Part shown: piece by piece, positions 51,797 through 60,540 of the stretch
Numbering within the stretch: the stretch's first letter is position 1
Layout of the letters: every line of letters starts with the position of its first letter
Origin: CAZART01 sp964487555
GTDB taxonomy: Bacteria; Bacteroidota; Rhodothermia; Rhodothermales; VXPQ01
Assembly (NCBI GenBank): GCA_964487555.1
Contig: CAZART010000009.1
Coordinates: 1 to 64,000 of the forward strand
DNA: 64,000 nt
Direction of reading: 5' to 3'
Made by a program: the position numbers and the translations under genes
The notes under the pieces: model-generated
Database searches by the model: none
Told to the model about the DNA's origin: nothing
What the model saw: only the letters and a program-made list of their open reading frames with translations

Positions 51797-53155
51797 GTGA
51801 TTAAAAAGGTCCTCATTGCCAATCGCGGAGAGATTGCCCTTCGAATCATCCGCACCTGTCATGAGATGGGACTGAAAACCGTCGCCGTCTTCTCGACGGC
51901 CGACCGGGATTCACTTCACGTCCGATTCGCAGACGAAGCGGTCTGCATCGGTCCGCCGCCATCCCGCGAAAGCTATCTCCGTCCGGATCGCATTATCGCT
52001 GCAGTGGAGGTCACGGGCGCCGACGCGATCCATCCCGGATACGGGTTCCTTTCTGAAAATGCCGATTTCAGCGCCATCTGCGCCGATCACGGCATCAAGT
52101 TTATTGGCCCGAGTCCGGAGACGATCAGCCTGATGGGTGACAAGTCAGCCGCGAAGGACACGATGCGCAAGGCCGGCGTACCCGTCGTGCCCGGCTCCGG
52201 CGGCATTGTCGCAACGGTGAAAGAGGGTGAAAAGCTCGCTGCCGAGATCGGCTTTCCCGTCATGATCAAGGCGGCGGCGGGCGGCGGCGGGCGAGGGATG
52301 CGCCTGGTGCAGACCGCGAACGACTTCGCTAAACTTTTCGTCGCAGCGCGCACGGAAGCCGAGACCGGCTTCGGCAATCCGGACGTTTACATCGAAAAAT
52401 TCGTCCTCGAGCCGCGCCACATCGAGATTCAAGTCCTCGGTGACGGCCAGGGCAACGTGATCCATTTCGGCGAGCGCGAGTGCTCGATCCAGCGCAGGCA
52501 TCAGAAACTCCTCGAGGAAGCCCCGTCTCCGATCGTCGACGCCGGCCTTCGCATGGCCATGGGCGAGGCCGCCATCCTGGGCGCGGAAGCGGTCAATTAT
52601 GAAGGCGCCGGCACCGTCGAATTTCTGGTGGATGCGGAACGGAATTTCTATTTCATGGAGATGAACACGCGGATTCAAGTCGAACATCCGGTTACCGAAG
52701 AGGTCACCGATGCAGATCTCATCGAGTACCAGATCCGCGTGGCCATGGGCGAGAGCGTCCGGCGGCGAGACGTACGGATCGAAGGGCACGCGATTGAGTG
52801 CCGGATCAATGCTGAGGATCCGTTCAAGAAATTCTCTCCCTCACCGGGCGTCATCACGACCTTCCATCCGCCCGGCGGGCACGGCGTTCGTGTAGACACG
52901 CACGCTTACGCCGGCTACCGAATTCCGCAATATTACGACTCGATGATCGCGAAGCTGATCGTCCGGGGCCGGACCCGAGAGCTCGCCATTCGGAAGATGG
53001 TGCGCGCACTCGACGAGTTCGTCATCGAAGGCGTGAAAACGACGATTCCTTTTCACCGTCAGCTGATGACGAACGAGGACTTTCAGTCCGGGAACTTCAC
53101 GACGCGCTTTCTCGAGTCCTTTGAGCTCCAGGCTGAGGAAGTCGTGGAAGCGTGA
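51797..53155 (+). CDS. accC: Biotin carboxylase subunit of acetyl-CoA carboxylase
   Basis: 452 residues, normal length. VLIANRGEIALRIIRTCHEM opens the N-domain; KAAAGGGGRGMRLV is the glycine-rich ATP-grasp lid; HIEIQVLGDGQGNVIHFGER and EMNTRIQVEHPVTEEVTDAD hold the metal and bicarbonate ligands, with the R-x-Q-V-E-H catalytic arginine. The start codon is GTG. ATP-dependent carboxylation of biotin on AccB is the first step of malonyl-CoA formation. gcvH follows after 30 bases, so the lipoyl-domain protein is probably in the same transcript. Confidence 0.97.
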   Translation: MIKKVLIANRGEIALRIIRTCHEMGLKTVAVFSTADRDSLHVRFADEAVCIGPPPSRESYLRPDRIIAAVEVTGADAIHPGYGFLSENADFSAICADHGIKFIGPSPETISLMGDKSAAKDTMRKAGVPVVPGSGGIVATVKEGEKLAAEIGFPVMIKAAAGGGGRGMRLVQTANDFAKLFVAARTEAETGFGNPDVYIEKFVLEPRHIEIQVLGDGQGNVIHFGERECSIQRRHQKLLEEAPSPIVDAGLRMAMGEAAILGAEAVNYEGAGTVEFLVDAERNFYFMEMNTRIQVEHPVTEEVTDADLIEYQIRVAMGESVRRRDVRIEGHAIECRINAEDPFKKFSPSPGVITTFHPPGGHGVRVDTHAYAGYRIPQYYDSMIAKLIVRGRTRELAIRKMVRALDEFVIEGVKTTIPFHRQLMTNEDFQSGNFTTRFLESFELQAEEVVEA

Positions 53156-53185
53156 TTCATTTAAGATTGATCGATCAAACAGACC

Positions 53186-53563
53186 ATGAAATTCCCCAGC
53201 AACCTTCGCTACACGAAAGAACACGAGTGGATCGAGATAGACGGCACAAAAGCCACCGTCGGAATCACCGATTTCGCACAGAGCGAGTTGGGCGACATCG
53301 TGTTCGTCGAGCTCGAGCCGGTCGATTCCGAGATTGAAAAGAATGATGCCTTTGGGACGGTGGAGGCGGTGAAGACCGTTTCCGAGCTCTTCATGCCTCT
53401 TTCGGGGCGTATCGTCGCCATAAACGAAGATCTCGAGGGCCACCCCGAACACATCAATGAAGACCCGTACGGCAAAGGCTGGATGGTCAAGATCGAGATC
53501 AGCGATTCCTCCCAGCTCGACGATCTCCTCAACGCTGAGGATTACGCGGCGATGGTAGAGTAA
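53186..53563 (+). CDS. gcvH: Glycine cleavage system H protein
   Basis: 125 residues. KEHEWIEIDGTKATVGITDF is the family start; Lys63 in TVEAVKTVSELF is the lipoylation site; DPYGKGWMVKIEI closes the barrel. It shuttles the methylamine group between P, T and L proteins. The other gcv genes are not present. Placement after accC rather than gcvT is unusual but seen in some Bacteroidota-side genomes. Confidence 0.96.
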   Translation: MKFPSNLRYTKEHEWIEIDGTKATVGITDFAQSELGDIVFVELEPVDSEIEKNDAFGTVEAVKTVSELFMPLSGRIVAINEDLEGHPEHINEDPYGKGWMVKIEISDSSQLDDLLNAEDYAAMVE

Positions 53564-53577
53564 ACAAGTGAGTACCG

Positions 53578-53644
53578 GAGTACCCAGGTACCGTGTACCG
53601 GTCATCCCGGCGTGTTAGTAAGAGGGGCACGGTACGCGGTACTC
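53578..53644 (+). repeat. Long imperfect inverted repeat in the guaA leader
   Basis: GAGTACC (53578-53584) pairs with GGTACTC (53638-53644) and GTACCGTG (53588-53595) with CACGGTAC (53628-53635), giving a 15-pair stem with a small internal loop and a 32-base apical loop. Another GAGTACC copy lies at 53570. The structure ends 22 bases before the guaA ATG. There is no T-tract, so it is not a plain terminator of gcvH. GTACC-rich palindromic elements may be dispersed repeats in this genome. Confidence 0.65.
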
Positions 53645-53666
53645 GGAACCCGGTGCTTGGAATAAC

Positions 53667-55235
53667 ATGCACGAACGCATCATCATACTGGACTTCGGAA
53701 GTCAGTACACCCAGCTGATCGCCCGGCGAATTCGGGAGGTGGGGGTGTATTCCGAAATTCATCCCTGCACGATTGCGCCGGATCGTATTGCCGCCATGGA
53801 TCCGAAAGGGCTCATCCTATCAGGAGGCCCCTGTTCGGTTTACGACGCGGACGCTCCGCAGCTTCATGAAGCTTATTTGCGTCTCAAGCGATTCGATGGA
53901 TCACCGCTTCCCATTCTGGGGATCTGCTACGGATTGCAGGCGATGGCGCAGCTCCTCGGCGGCAACGTCGAACGGGCGGATCGACGAGAATTCGGCCGCG
54001 CTCAACTGATCGTTGAGAATGACGAAGGGCTCTTTGACGGCATTCCGAATGGTTCAACCGTGTGGATGAGTCATGGCGACCACCTCTCGAAAATACCGGA
54101 CGACTTTGAAATTATCGCCCGGACGAACAACGCCCCTATTGCAGCCGTTCGGTCGCGCGCCTTGCCGCATTACGGCGTTCAGTTCCATCCCGAAGTCATC
54201 CACACGGACGCGGGCCGGCTCATCCTGGAAAACTTCGCCCACGAGATCTGCGGTTGTCGCGGCGATTGGACGCCGGCCTCCTTCGTCGACGAGAAGATCC
54301 GTGAGATACGCGAGGAGGTGGGCGAGGAGCACGTCATTCTCGGCTTGTCCGGCGGCGTTGATTCCTCTGTCGCCGCCGTGCTGCTCCACGAAGCCATCGG
54401 CGATCGGCTCACCTGCATCTTCGTGAACAACGGCGTGCTTCGAAAGGGCGAGTGGGAGCAGGTGCAGAAGACGTTCCGTGACCATCACCGCATCCGCCTG
54501 AAAGCCGTCGACGCGAGTGACCGGTTTCTCGATCGGCTGCAGGGCATTACCGATCCTGAAACGAAACGCGTTGTGATCGGCAACACCTTCGTCGAAGTCT
54601 TTGACGAAGCCACGCACGAGATTACGGACGAGCTCGGAACGAAGCCTTCGTTTCTCGCCCAGGGTACGCTGTACCCGGACGTGATCGAGAGCATTTCGTT
54701 TAAGGGGCCCTCGGCAACGATCAAGACGCACCATAACGTCGGCGGGCTCCCCGAGAAAATGGAGCTGAAAGTGATCGAGCCCTTCCGCGAGCTTTTTAAG
54801 GACGAGGTTCGTGAGATCGGGAGGATACTCGGAGTCCCCGAGGCCATTATCCGCCGGCACCCGTTCCCGGGCCCCGGCCTTGCCATCCGCGTAATCGGAC
54901 GAGTAACGCGGCGGGAATTGGACATTTTACGTGAGGCGGATGCCATTTTTATTGAGGAATTGCAGATGACAGGGATCTACGATACGGTATGGCAGGCTTT
55001 TGCCGTGCTGCTTCCGGTCCGGACGGTCGGGGTCATGGGTGATGAAAGGACGTACGAGAACGTATGTGCACTTCGCGCCGTTACCAGCGTCGACGGGATG
55101 ACGGCCGATTGGGCCCAACTACCGTACGAATTCCTCGGTCGCGTCTCGAATCGTATCGTCAACGAGATTCGAGGTATTAATCGAACCGTGTACGACATAA
55201 GCTCAAAGCCACCGGCGACGATCGAATGGGAGTGA
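53667..55235 (+). CDS. guaA: GMP synthase (glutamine-hydrolysing)
   Basis: 522 residues, complete two-domain enzyme. The class I amidotransferase has the catalytic Cys87 in GICYGLQ and His/Glu in VQFHPEV; the ATP pyrophosphatase has the PP-loop LSGGVDSS (about 228-235); the C-terminal dimer domain has RHPFPGPGLAIRVIG and ends KPPATIEWE, the classic GuaA tail. It converts XMP to GMP. The next gene starts within a few bases of the stop, suggesting translational coupling. Confidence 0.98.
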   Translation: MHERIIILDFGSQYTQLIARRIREVGVYSEIHPCTIAPDRIAAMDPKGLILSGGPCSVYDADAPQLHEAYLRLKRFDGSPLPILGICYGLQAMAQLLGGNVERADRREFGRAQLIVENDEGLFDGIPNGSTVWMSHGDHLSKIPDDFEIIARTNNAPIAAVRSRALPHYGVQFHPEVIHTDAGRLILENFAHEICGCRGDWTPASFVDEKIREIREEVGEEHVILGLSGGVDSSVAAVLLHEAIGDRLTCIFVNNGVLRKGEWEQVQKTFRDHHRIRLKAVDASDRFLDRLQGITDPETKRVVIGNTFVEVFDEATHEITDELGTKPSFLAQGTLYPDVIESISFKGPSATIKTHHNVGGLPEKMELKVIEPFRELFKDEVREIGRILGVPEAIIRRHPFPGPGLAIRVIGRVTRRELDILREADAIFIEELQMTGIYDTVWQAFAVLLPVRTVGVMGDERTYENVCALRAVTSVDGMTADWAQLPYEFLGRVSNRIVNEIRGINRTVYDISSKPPATIEWE

Positions 55236-55243
55236 TAGTGCGA

Positions 55244-56680
55244 ATGCGATTGGCGCGGTTTTTCGCGGCCGCGGCCGGCCTGATGCTACTCAGTGCTACG
55301 CAGGTCCACGCGCAGGATCCGGTACCACGCATAGAGGATGCCGAGCTGGTTTTCGAACAGGCCCTCGACGCGTTTGAGGAAGGCGATTACGGGATGGCCT
55401 ATCGACGTTTTCGTCTGGTATACGAAACGTATCCTGTACACCGCAAGACGACCGCCGCCATGCTCATGGCGGGCAAGGCGCTCTATCGGGACGGCAATTT
55501 CGATCGGGCGATCGATCTCCTGAATAGACTGATTCGTCGCTATCCCACGAGCGGTTATCTGGATGAAGCTCGCCGTGTCGTCGATCTCGCGGAACGTGGC
55601 GGGGATCAGGATGCAGGACGGTCGGCGGTTCACGAATTGGGAATCGTGCTGCCGCTCCAGGGCGACGACGCCATCCTGGCCCAGGCTCTTTTTACGGGGA
55701 TCCGTATAGCCATCGACGAACACAACGCCCTGAATGATCAGCCGGTGCGGATGATCTTTCGCGACTCGCGCGGTGAATCGCAACGGGCCGCCGCCTCGGT
55801 GGCTGAATTAGCCGGCCTGGGCACAGACGCGGTCATCGGACCACTCTACAGCAGCGAGGCAAAGGCCGCCGCGCAGGCCGCCGAGCGCGAGCGCCTTGTG
55901 CTCATTCCTCCGCTCGCAAACGACGAGGCGGTTTCACAGGACCGCCGCTACGTATTTCAGGCCAATCCGACCATCACGACGCATGGCCGGCTCATGGCCC
56001 GCTTCGCTATTCGGAGTCTGATGTTGGATGAGTTCGGCATTGTTGCCGAACGGGACCGCGACGCCCTCAGTGAGCGGATGGCCGAGGGATTCCAGGAGGA
56101 AGCGATGCTACAGGGCGCCGACGTTCGATTTTATGAGCTCCTCGAATCCCGCTCCGGATGGGCTCGGCTCGCCGATCAGGTCGGCGAAGATACGCTGCGG
56201 GACGTAGAGGCCGTGTATTTTCCGATGTCGGGCGGAGAAACGGCCGTCCGCGTCGACGCCGCCTTCAATTCGCTGGATGCTGCCGATGCGGTGCATGTGC
56301 GCGTACTTGGAAACACGGAGTGGCACGGACTGCCGAACCCGAATCGCGCCACCAGATACGCCACCACCTACACGAACGACTTCCACGTAAACGAGGATGA
56401 TCCCAGCGTTCGCGCTTTCCGCAGCCGATTCAGAGAGATTACGGGAAGATCGCCGAACCCATCTTCGACGGTCGGCCGCCTCGCCTTTACGGGCTACGAC
56501 GTCGCACGGTATCTTTTACCGTTGATGATCCGTGACTCCTCGCGACCGCTTTACGAGCGTCTGCGCAACGCTGCGATGTATCAGGGCCTGGGACTCCGCA
56601 TCGATTTCAGGAACAGTAACGTTAATGAGGCCATGTATTACTTCCGTTATCAAAGCGGCGAGTCGCGCCTGTTGAGATGA
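55244..56680 (+). CDS. Exported TPR plus periplasmic-binding-fold protein (LpoA-like layout)
   Basis: About 478 residues. A signal peptide (FFAAAAGLMLLSATQVHA) is followed by TPR-like helices (residues 28-125; AFEEGDYGMAYRRFRLVYET and GNFDRAIDLLNRLIRRYP) and a type I periplasmic-binding fold (LGIVLPLQGDDAILAQALFT, DAVIGPLYSSEAKAAAQAAE, GYDVARYLLPLM). TPR plus Peripla_BP_6 is the layout of penicillin-binding protein activators such as LpoA, and of some amino acid binding proteins. No transporter genes are adjacent, which favours an envelope role. An ATG at 55226 overlaps guaA; the one chosen places the signal peptide at the start. Confidence 0.78.
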   Translation: MRLARFFAAAAGLMLLSATQVHAQDPVPRIEDAELVFEQALDAFEEGDYGMAYRRFRLVYETYPVHRKTTAAMLMAGKALYRDGNFDRAIDLLNRLIRRYPTSGYLDEARRVVDLAERGGDQDAGRSAVHELGIVLPLQGDDAILAQALFTGIRIAIDEHNALNDQPVRMIFRDSRGESQRAAASVAELAGLGTDAVIGPLYSSEAKAAAQAAERERLVLIPPLANDEAVSQDRRYVFQANPTITTHGRLMARFAIRSLMLDEFGIVAERDRDALSERMAEGFQEEAMLQGADVRFYELLESRSGWARLADQVGEDTLRDVEAVYFPMSGGETAVRVDAAFNSLDAADAVHVRVLGNTEWHGLPNPNRATRYATTYTNDFHVNEDDPSVRAFRSRFREITGRSPNPSSTVGRLAFTGYDVARYLLPLMIRDSSRPLYERLRNAAMYQGLGLRIDFRNSNVNEAMYYFRYQSGESRLLR

Positions 56681-56729
56681 AGGGGATGTCGTATCGGAAC
56701 AGCCCCATCAAAGCCTCGTTTCAACATCC

Positions 56730-56762
56730 GCCGCGGCCGGACTCGAGGGCGCGGCTTTTTTT
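56730..56762 (+). terminator. Rho-independent terminator
   Basis: GCCGCG (56730-56735) pairs with CGCGGC (56750-56755) around a 14-base loop and is followed by seven T (56756-56762). It stands 50 bases after the stop of the TPR/binding-fold gene and 20 bases before bamD, so bamD must have a promoter inside or be partly read through. It is the clearest terminator in the window. Confidence 0.75.
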
Positions 56763-56781
56763 GCATCATCTCTCGTTCGAC

Positions 56782-57591
56782 ATGGTCCCTCGCAAGCTGC
56801 TCAGCATTACTATTCTTGCGATCGTTGTATTCGCAGCAGGTTGTACGGGCAGCGGCCGCCTTCGCTACGATTCACCGCAGGAGGCGTTCGAAAAAGGCAA
56901 GGAATACTTCGACCGCGGCAAATACGATCGCGCCGCCGAATATTTTCAGGGCGTGTTCGACTTCGGCCGGACGACTGAAGAGGCGCCCGAGGCTCAGCTC
57001 TACCTCGCGCGCTCGTACTACGAGAACAGGGAGTACATCCTGGCCGCGAATGAGTACACGCGTTTCCTCAATGTTTACCGCAACGATCCAAGGGCGGAGC
57101 AGGCCGAGTACGAGCGGGCGATGTCCTACTATCGGCAGTCGCCCGAATACGAACTCGATCAAACTCCGACGGAACAGGCGATCACGTACTTTCAACTCTT
57201 CCTCGACCGTTTTCCTGCGAGCGAGCTGAAAGAGGATGCCGAGGAACGGATTCGCGAGCTGCGCGAGAAGCTCGCGCACAAGGAGTTTGCCGGCGCCGAA
57301 CTGTACGAGCGGCGGGAGCTGTACGAAGCCGCCGCGTTAAGTTACGTGCGGGTGTTCGATCAATATCCGGATACACGGTGGGCCGATGACGCGCTGCTCG
57401 GTGCAATCCGCACCTATATCTTGTATTCCGAGCAGAGCGTCCGTGGGAAACAGCAGGAGCGCCTGCAAATTGCACTGGATAACTACGAGCGGCTCGTTCA
57501 GCTTTTCCCGGACAGCCCGCTGCTCAAAGAGGCCGAACGGTACTACGAAGGCGCCGCCAACCGCCTCCGTGAGCTTCAGAACGCGTCGTAG
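56782..57591 (+). CDS. bamD: Outer membrane assembly lipoprotein BamD
   Basis: 269 residues. The leader ends in the lipobox VVFAAGC (Cys20). Five TPR-like helix pairs follow: EAFEKGKEYFDRGKYDRAAE, ARSYYENREYILAANEYTRF, then YFQLFLDRFPASELKEDAEE, LYEAAALSYVRVFDQYPDTR and LQIALDNYERLVQLFPDSPL. This is the arrangement of BamD/YfiO, the essential lipoprotein that works with BamA in folding outer-membrane proteins. Upstream codons in frame run through the terminator hairpin, so the ATG at 56782 is the start. Confidence 0.92.
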   Translation: MVPRKLLSITILAIVVFAAGCTGSGRLRYDSPQEAFEKGKEYFDRGKYDRAAEYFQGVFDFGRTTEEAPEAQLYLARSYYENREYILAANEYTRFLNVYRNDPRAEQAEYERAMSYYRQSPEYELDQTPTEQAITYFQLFLDRFPASELKEDAEERIRELREKLAHKEFAGAELYERRELYEAAALSYVRVFDQYPDTRWADDALLGAIRTYILYSEQSVRGKQQERLQIALDNYERLVQLFPDSPLLKEAERYYEGAANRLRELQNAS

Positions 57592-57645
57592 CCACCCTCG
57601 CTCGTCGTAGTCGTCCTCGCTCGTCGTAGTCGTCACCATCGCTCG
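57586..57645 (+). repeat. 19-bp tandem repeat containing the bamD stop codon
   Basis: Units TCGTAGTCGTCCTCGCTCG begin at 57586, 57605 and 57624. The first (three differences) contains the TAG of bamD; the third is slightly longer. As at 8.4 kb, the unit is 19 bases and includes the stop codon of the upstream gene. Confidence 0.8.
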
Positions 57646-57688
57646 GTACGTTATCCGAGCAACCCGTCTGAACTTCGGCAACATCAGG

Positions 57689-58297
57689 GTGCAGAAAGCG
57701 TCACCATCAGATCGCCGGGTAGGCCTGTTTGGAGGATCCTTCAACCCCCCGCACCTCGCCCATCTCGTCATCGCGGAATTGGTTCGCGAACAGTTCGATC
57801 TCCACAGGATTGTCTGGATACCCAATTTCCAATCCCCTCTCAAGCGGCTCGAAGACGTCGCGCCTGCGAATCACCGGGTCGCGATGACGCGCCTCGCCAT
57901 CGAGAACAACGATCATTTTGACCTGAGCGAGGTCGAAGTCCGTCGAGAGGGCGTCTCCTACACCGTTGAAACGATTCGCTTGCTGCAAGAACGGCATCCG
58001 AAGGTGGATTTCAGTTTGATTATCGGCAGCGACAGCCTCGAAAGCTTCAGCACATGGCACGAACCCGAAGAGATTCTGGGGCGGGTCCGCATAATCGTCT
58101 TCCGGCGGCCGGGCGCGGCAGGCACGTCGCCGCCGGGCGACTACAATGAGCGCATTGCCTTCGCCGACGCGCCTCTGCTCGAGATTTCCGGTACGACGAT
58201 TCGCAATAGGCTTAAGTCGGGACGCGGCGTACGTTACATGGTACCCGAGCCGGTCCGGACCTACATCGTTGAACAAGGACTCTACGGCTCGCAATGA
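57689..58297 (+). CDS. nadD: Nicotinate-nucleotide adenylyltransferase
   Basis: 202 residues with a GTG start. VGLFGGSFNPPHLAHLVIAE holds the GSFNPPHxAH nucleotidyltransferase motif; NFQSPLK and the ISGTTIRNRL signature near the C-terminus (usual ISxTxxR) bind ATP; DFSLIIGSDSLESFSTWHEP is the nicotinate-side loop. It adenylates nicotinate mononucleotide in NAD synthesis. The GH3 gene starts 40 bases after it. Confidence 0.96.
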   Translation: MQKASPSDRRVGLFGGSFNPPHLAHLVIAELVREQFDLHRIVWIPNFQSPLKRLEDVAPANHRVAMTRLAIENNDHFDLSEVEVRREGVSYTVETIRLLQERHPKVDFSLIIGSDSLESFSTWHEPEEILGRVRIIVFRRPGAAGTSPPGDYNERIAFADAPLLEISGTTIRNRLKSGRGVRYMVPEPVRTYIVEQGLYGSQ

Positions 58298-58337
58298 CCG
58301 CATACCTGACCTTAAAACGTTCCAACCCCTTTCTCCT

Positions 58338-59903
58338 ATGTTCGATCTCGCCGCCCTGAGCCTGCGGGAAAAGGCCGCGCAGCTCATGTTTCCGCGGTTG
58401 GGATCGAACATGCCACCGCCGATCACCGTCGCCGAGGACATGGAGCGCTTTACACGAGAAGTGCTCGACCGGTGCCCCGTGGGAGGGCTGATCGTTTTCA
58501 ACGGCCGGCTTTCCGAGATGCCGGATGCCGTCTCGACGCTCCAACATCGATCGGCGCTTCCGCTCCTCGTTTCCACCGATATGGAGCGCGGTGTGGGTCA
58601 GCAGATTCGCGGCGCCACGATCTTTCCACATGCCATGGCATTTTCGACGCCGGAGCTCGTACGGCGCTCGGCACGAGTGCAGGCTCGGGAGGCGCTGGCG
58701 TGCGGCATTCACATCGCGTTTGCTCCCGATGCCGACGTCAATCGCGATCCTCGAAATCCCATCATCGCAACACGTGCGTATTCAGGCGATCCGGAGGTCG
58801 CGGCCGCGATGGTTCGGGCATACATCAAGGGTTGTCGTGCCGAGGGGCTGCTGACGACGGCCAAGCATTTCCCCGGTCACGGCAACACCCATCGGGATTC
58901 GCACGAAGAACTGCCATCCGTCAGCGCCGACCGCTCGATGCTCGATGAGAACGATCTCGTTCCGTTTAGGGCCGCCGTCGATGCAGGTGTGGATCTCGTC
59001 ATGACTGCGCATGTGCTGTATCCGGCGCTGGACGCAGACTATCCCGCAACGCTCTCACGGAAGATCCTTCGAGATCTTCTTCGGAAGGAGATGGGATTTC
59101 GGGGAGCTGTGATCACGGACAGTCTTCTGATGGGTGCCATCCGTGAGATCCACAAAAATGTCGGCGAACAGGCCGTGGCACTTATCGAAGCGGGCGTCGA
59201 CATCCTCCTGGACATCTCCGACCCCGTCGCCGCGGTCGACGGTATTGTTCGCGCCGTCGAAGGAGGGCGGCTCGACCAGACGCTTCTCGACGAAGCGGCG
59301 AAGCGTGTACTCGAACTGAAACAACATATGGCGGATCGGTTCGGCCGGGACGTATTTACGGATCCTTCGGAGATCGTTCCAAGGAGTGTCGTGGGATCGA
59401 AAGAGCATCACGTCCTGGCTGAGGAAGTGGCACGCAAAGGAGTGCGCACGATCGCGAGCCGCAGCGGAGCACTGCCGGTTCCCCGTGATGCGGGTGCCGG
59501 CCTACTGGCGGTGTTGTTCAAGCCGCACCGCTCACGTTTCGATCCCCCCGAGGAGCCCTTCGGCGAAGCTATGCGGTCGGTGTTTCAGGGTGCGGCGTAT
59601 CGACAGGTCGGGCCCGAGACGTCCGCCGCCGAGTACGAGGAACTCCGCGAACTTGCGTCGGCGGCTGAGTATATTGTACTGGCGGTCGTCGTCAAACCCG
59701 CGGCATGGCACGCCTTCGGATTGCGCCCCGAGCAGGATGCATTCATTCGGGCAATTATAGATCGCTACAACCCTGTGATGGTGTCGCTCGGCAGCCCGTA
59801 TATTCTGGAGGCGTATAAAGACGCAGGTGCGACCCTGTGTTGCTTTAGCGACGTAGAGTTGAGTCAGCGGGCCGCCGTCGAACGTCTGGCTATTCCCATT
59901 TAG
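58338..59903 (+). CDS. Glycoside hydrolase family 3, NagZ-like beta-N-acetylhexosaminidase
   Basis: 521 residues, no signal peptide. The GH3 barrel contains the NagZ signature KHFPGHG (176-182) followed by THRDSHEELP, whose His and Asp act with the nucleophile Asp261 in VITDSLLMGAI. STDMERGVGQQIRGAT and FAPDADVNRDPRNPIIATRA are further family markers. The N-terminal 340 residues correspond to NagZ, which frees N-acetylglucosamine from cell-wall turnover products; the extra 180-residue C-terminal domain resembles the second GH3 domain. An upstream ATG at 58146 lies inside nadD and is not used. Confidence 0.9.
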   Translation: MFDLAALSLREKAAQLMFPRLGSNMPPPITVAEDMERFTREVLDRCPVGGLIVFNGRLSEMPDAVSTLQHRSALPLLVSTDMERGVGQQIRGATIFPHAMAFSTPELVRRSARVQAREALACGIHIAFAPDADVNRDPRNPIIATRAYSGDPEVAAAMVRAYIKGCRAEGLLTTAKHFPGHGNTHRDSHEELPSVSADRSMLDENDLVPFRAAVDAGVDLVMTAHVLYPALDADYPATLSRKILRDLLRKEMGFRGAVITDSLLMGAIREIHKNVGEQAVALIEAGVDILLDISDPVAAVDGIVRAVEGGRLDQTLLDEAAKRVLELKQHMADRFGRDVFTDPSEIVPRSVVGSKEHHVLAEEVARKGVRTIASRSGALPVPRDAGAGLLAVLFKPHRSRFDPPEEPFGEAMRSVFQGAAYRQVGPETSAAEYEELRELASAAEYIVLAVVVKPAAWHAFGLRPEQDAFIRAIIDRYNPVMVSLGSPYILEAYKDAGATLCCFSDVELSQRAAVERLAIPI

Positions 59904-59919
59904 ACAGCATCCGATTGCA

Positions 59920-60507
59920 ATGTCAGTTACCTATTCAGAGATGATCGAACTTGGAGCCGCGGCTCCGCCATTCGACCTTCCGGCTGCCAATCCGGGGGTA
60001 GATGGGAAAGGCGCTACGAACCGGCGGCTCGACGATTTTGAGGATGCCGACGTGCTCGTGATGGTCTTTACGTGTAATCACTGCCCATACGCGAAGCACG
60101 TGGAAGATCCCCTCATCCGGATGGCACGTGAGCTCGCGGATCAGGGCGTGGCCTTCGTCGCCATCAGCTCGAACGATCCGACGCACTATCCCGACGACTC
60201 ATTCGAGTCGATGGCGAAGCGGGCGCAGACGAAAGGCTATCCTTTCGCATACCTGTTCGATGAGACGCAGGAAGTGGCGAAGGCGTACCGAGCCGTATGT
60301 ACGCCCGACTTCTTTGTATTTGATCGCGACCGAAAGCTCGCCTATACCGGACGATTTGACGACTCCTCGCCCGGACGCGGGACGGCCACCGGGCGGGATC
60401 TGCGAACGGCTATCGACCAGCTGCTCGAGAGCGGCGAGGTCACGATTCCGCGGCATCCGTCGATGGGGTGCAACATCAAATGGAAGCCCGGAAACCGGCC
60501 GTCTTAG
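59920..60507 (+). CDS. Thioredoxin-fold peroxiredoxin-like protein
   Basis: 195 residues. GAAAPPFDLPAANPG leads to the active-site segment VFTCNHCPYAKHVED, a CxxC in the position of thioredoxin or AhpC/TSA enzymes. AISSNDPTHYPDDSFESMAK and FLFDETQEVAKAYRAVCTPD (cis-proline region) match the family of small 'thioredoxin family protein' reductases common in Bacteroidota and plants. It probably reduces disulfides or peroxides in the cytoplasm. The partner is unknown. It ends on the in-frame stop that precedes the antiporter start. Confidence 0.88.
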   Translation: MSVTYSEMIELGAAAPPFDLPAANPGVDGKGATNRRLDDFEDADVLVMVFTCNHCPYAKHVEDPLIRMARELADQGVAFVAISSNDPTHYPDDSFESMAKRAQTKGYPFAYLFDETQEVAKAYRAVCTPDFFVFDRDRKLAYTGRFDDSSPGRGTATGRDLRTAIDQLLESGEVTIPRHPSMGCNIKWKPGNRPS

Positions 60508-60540
60508 CCTCGACTCACCTCGTTAGCCGCCTCATCACGC

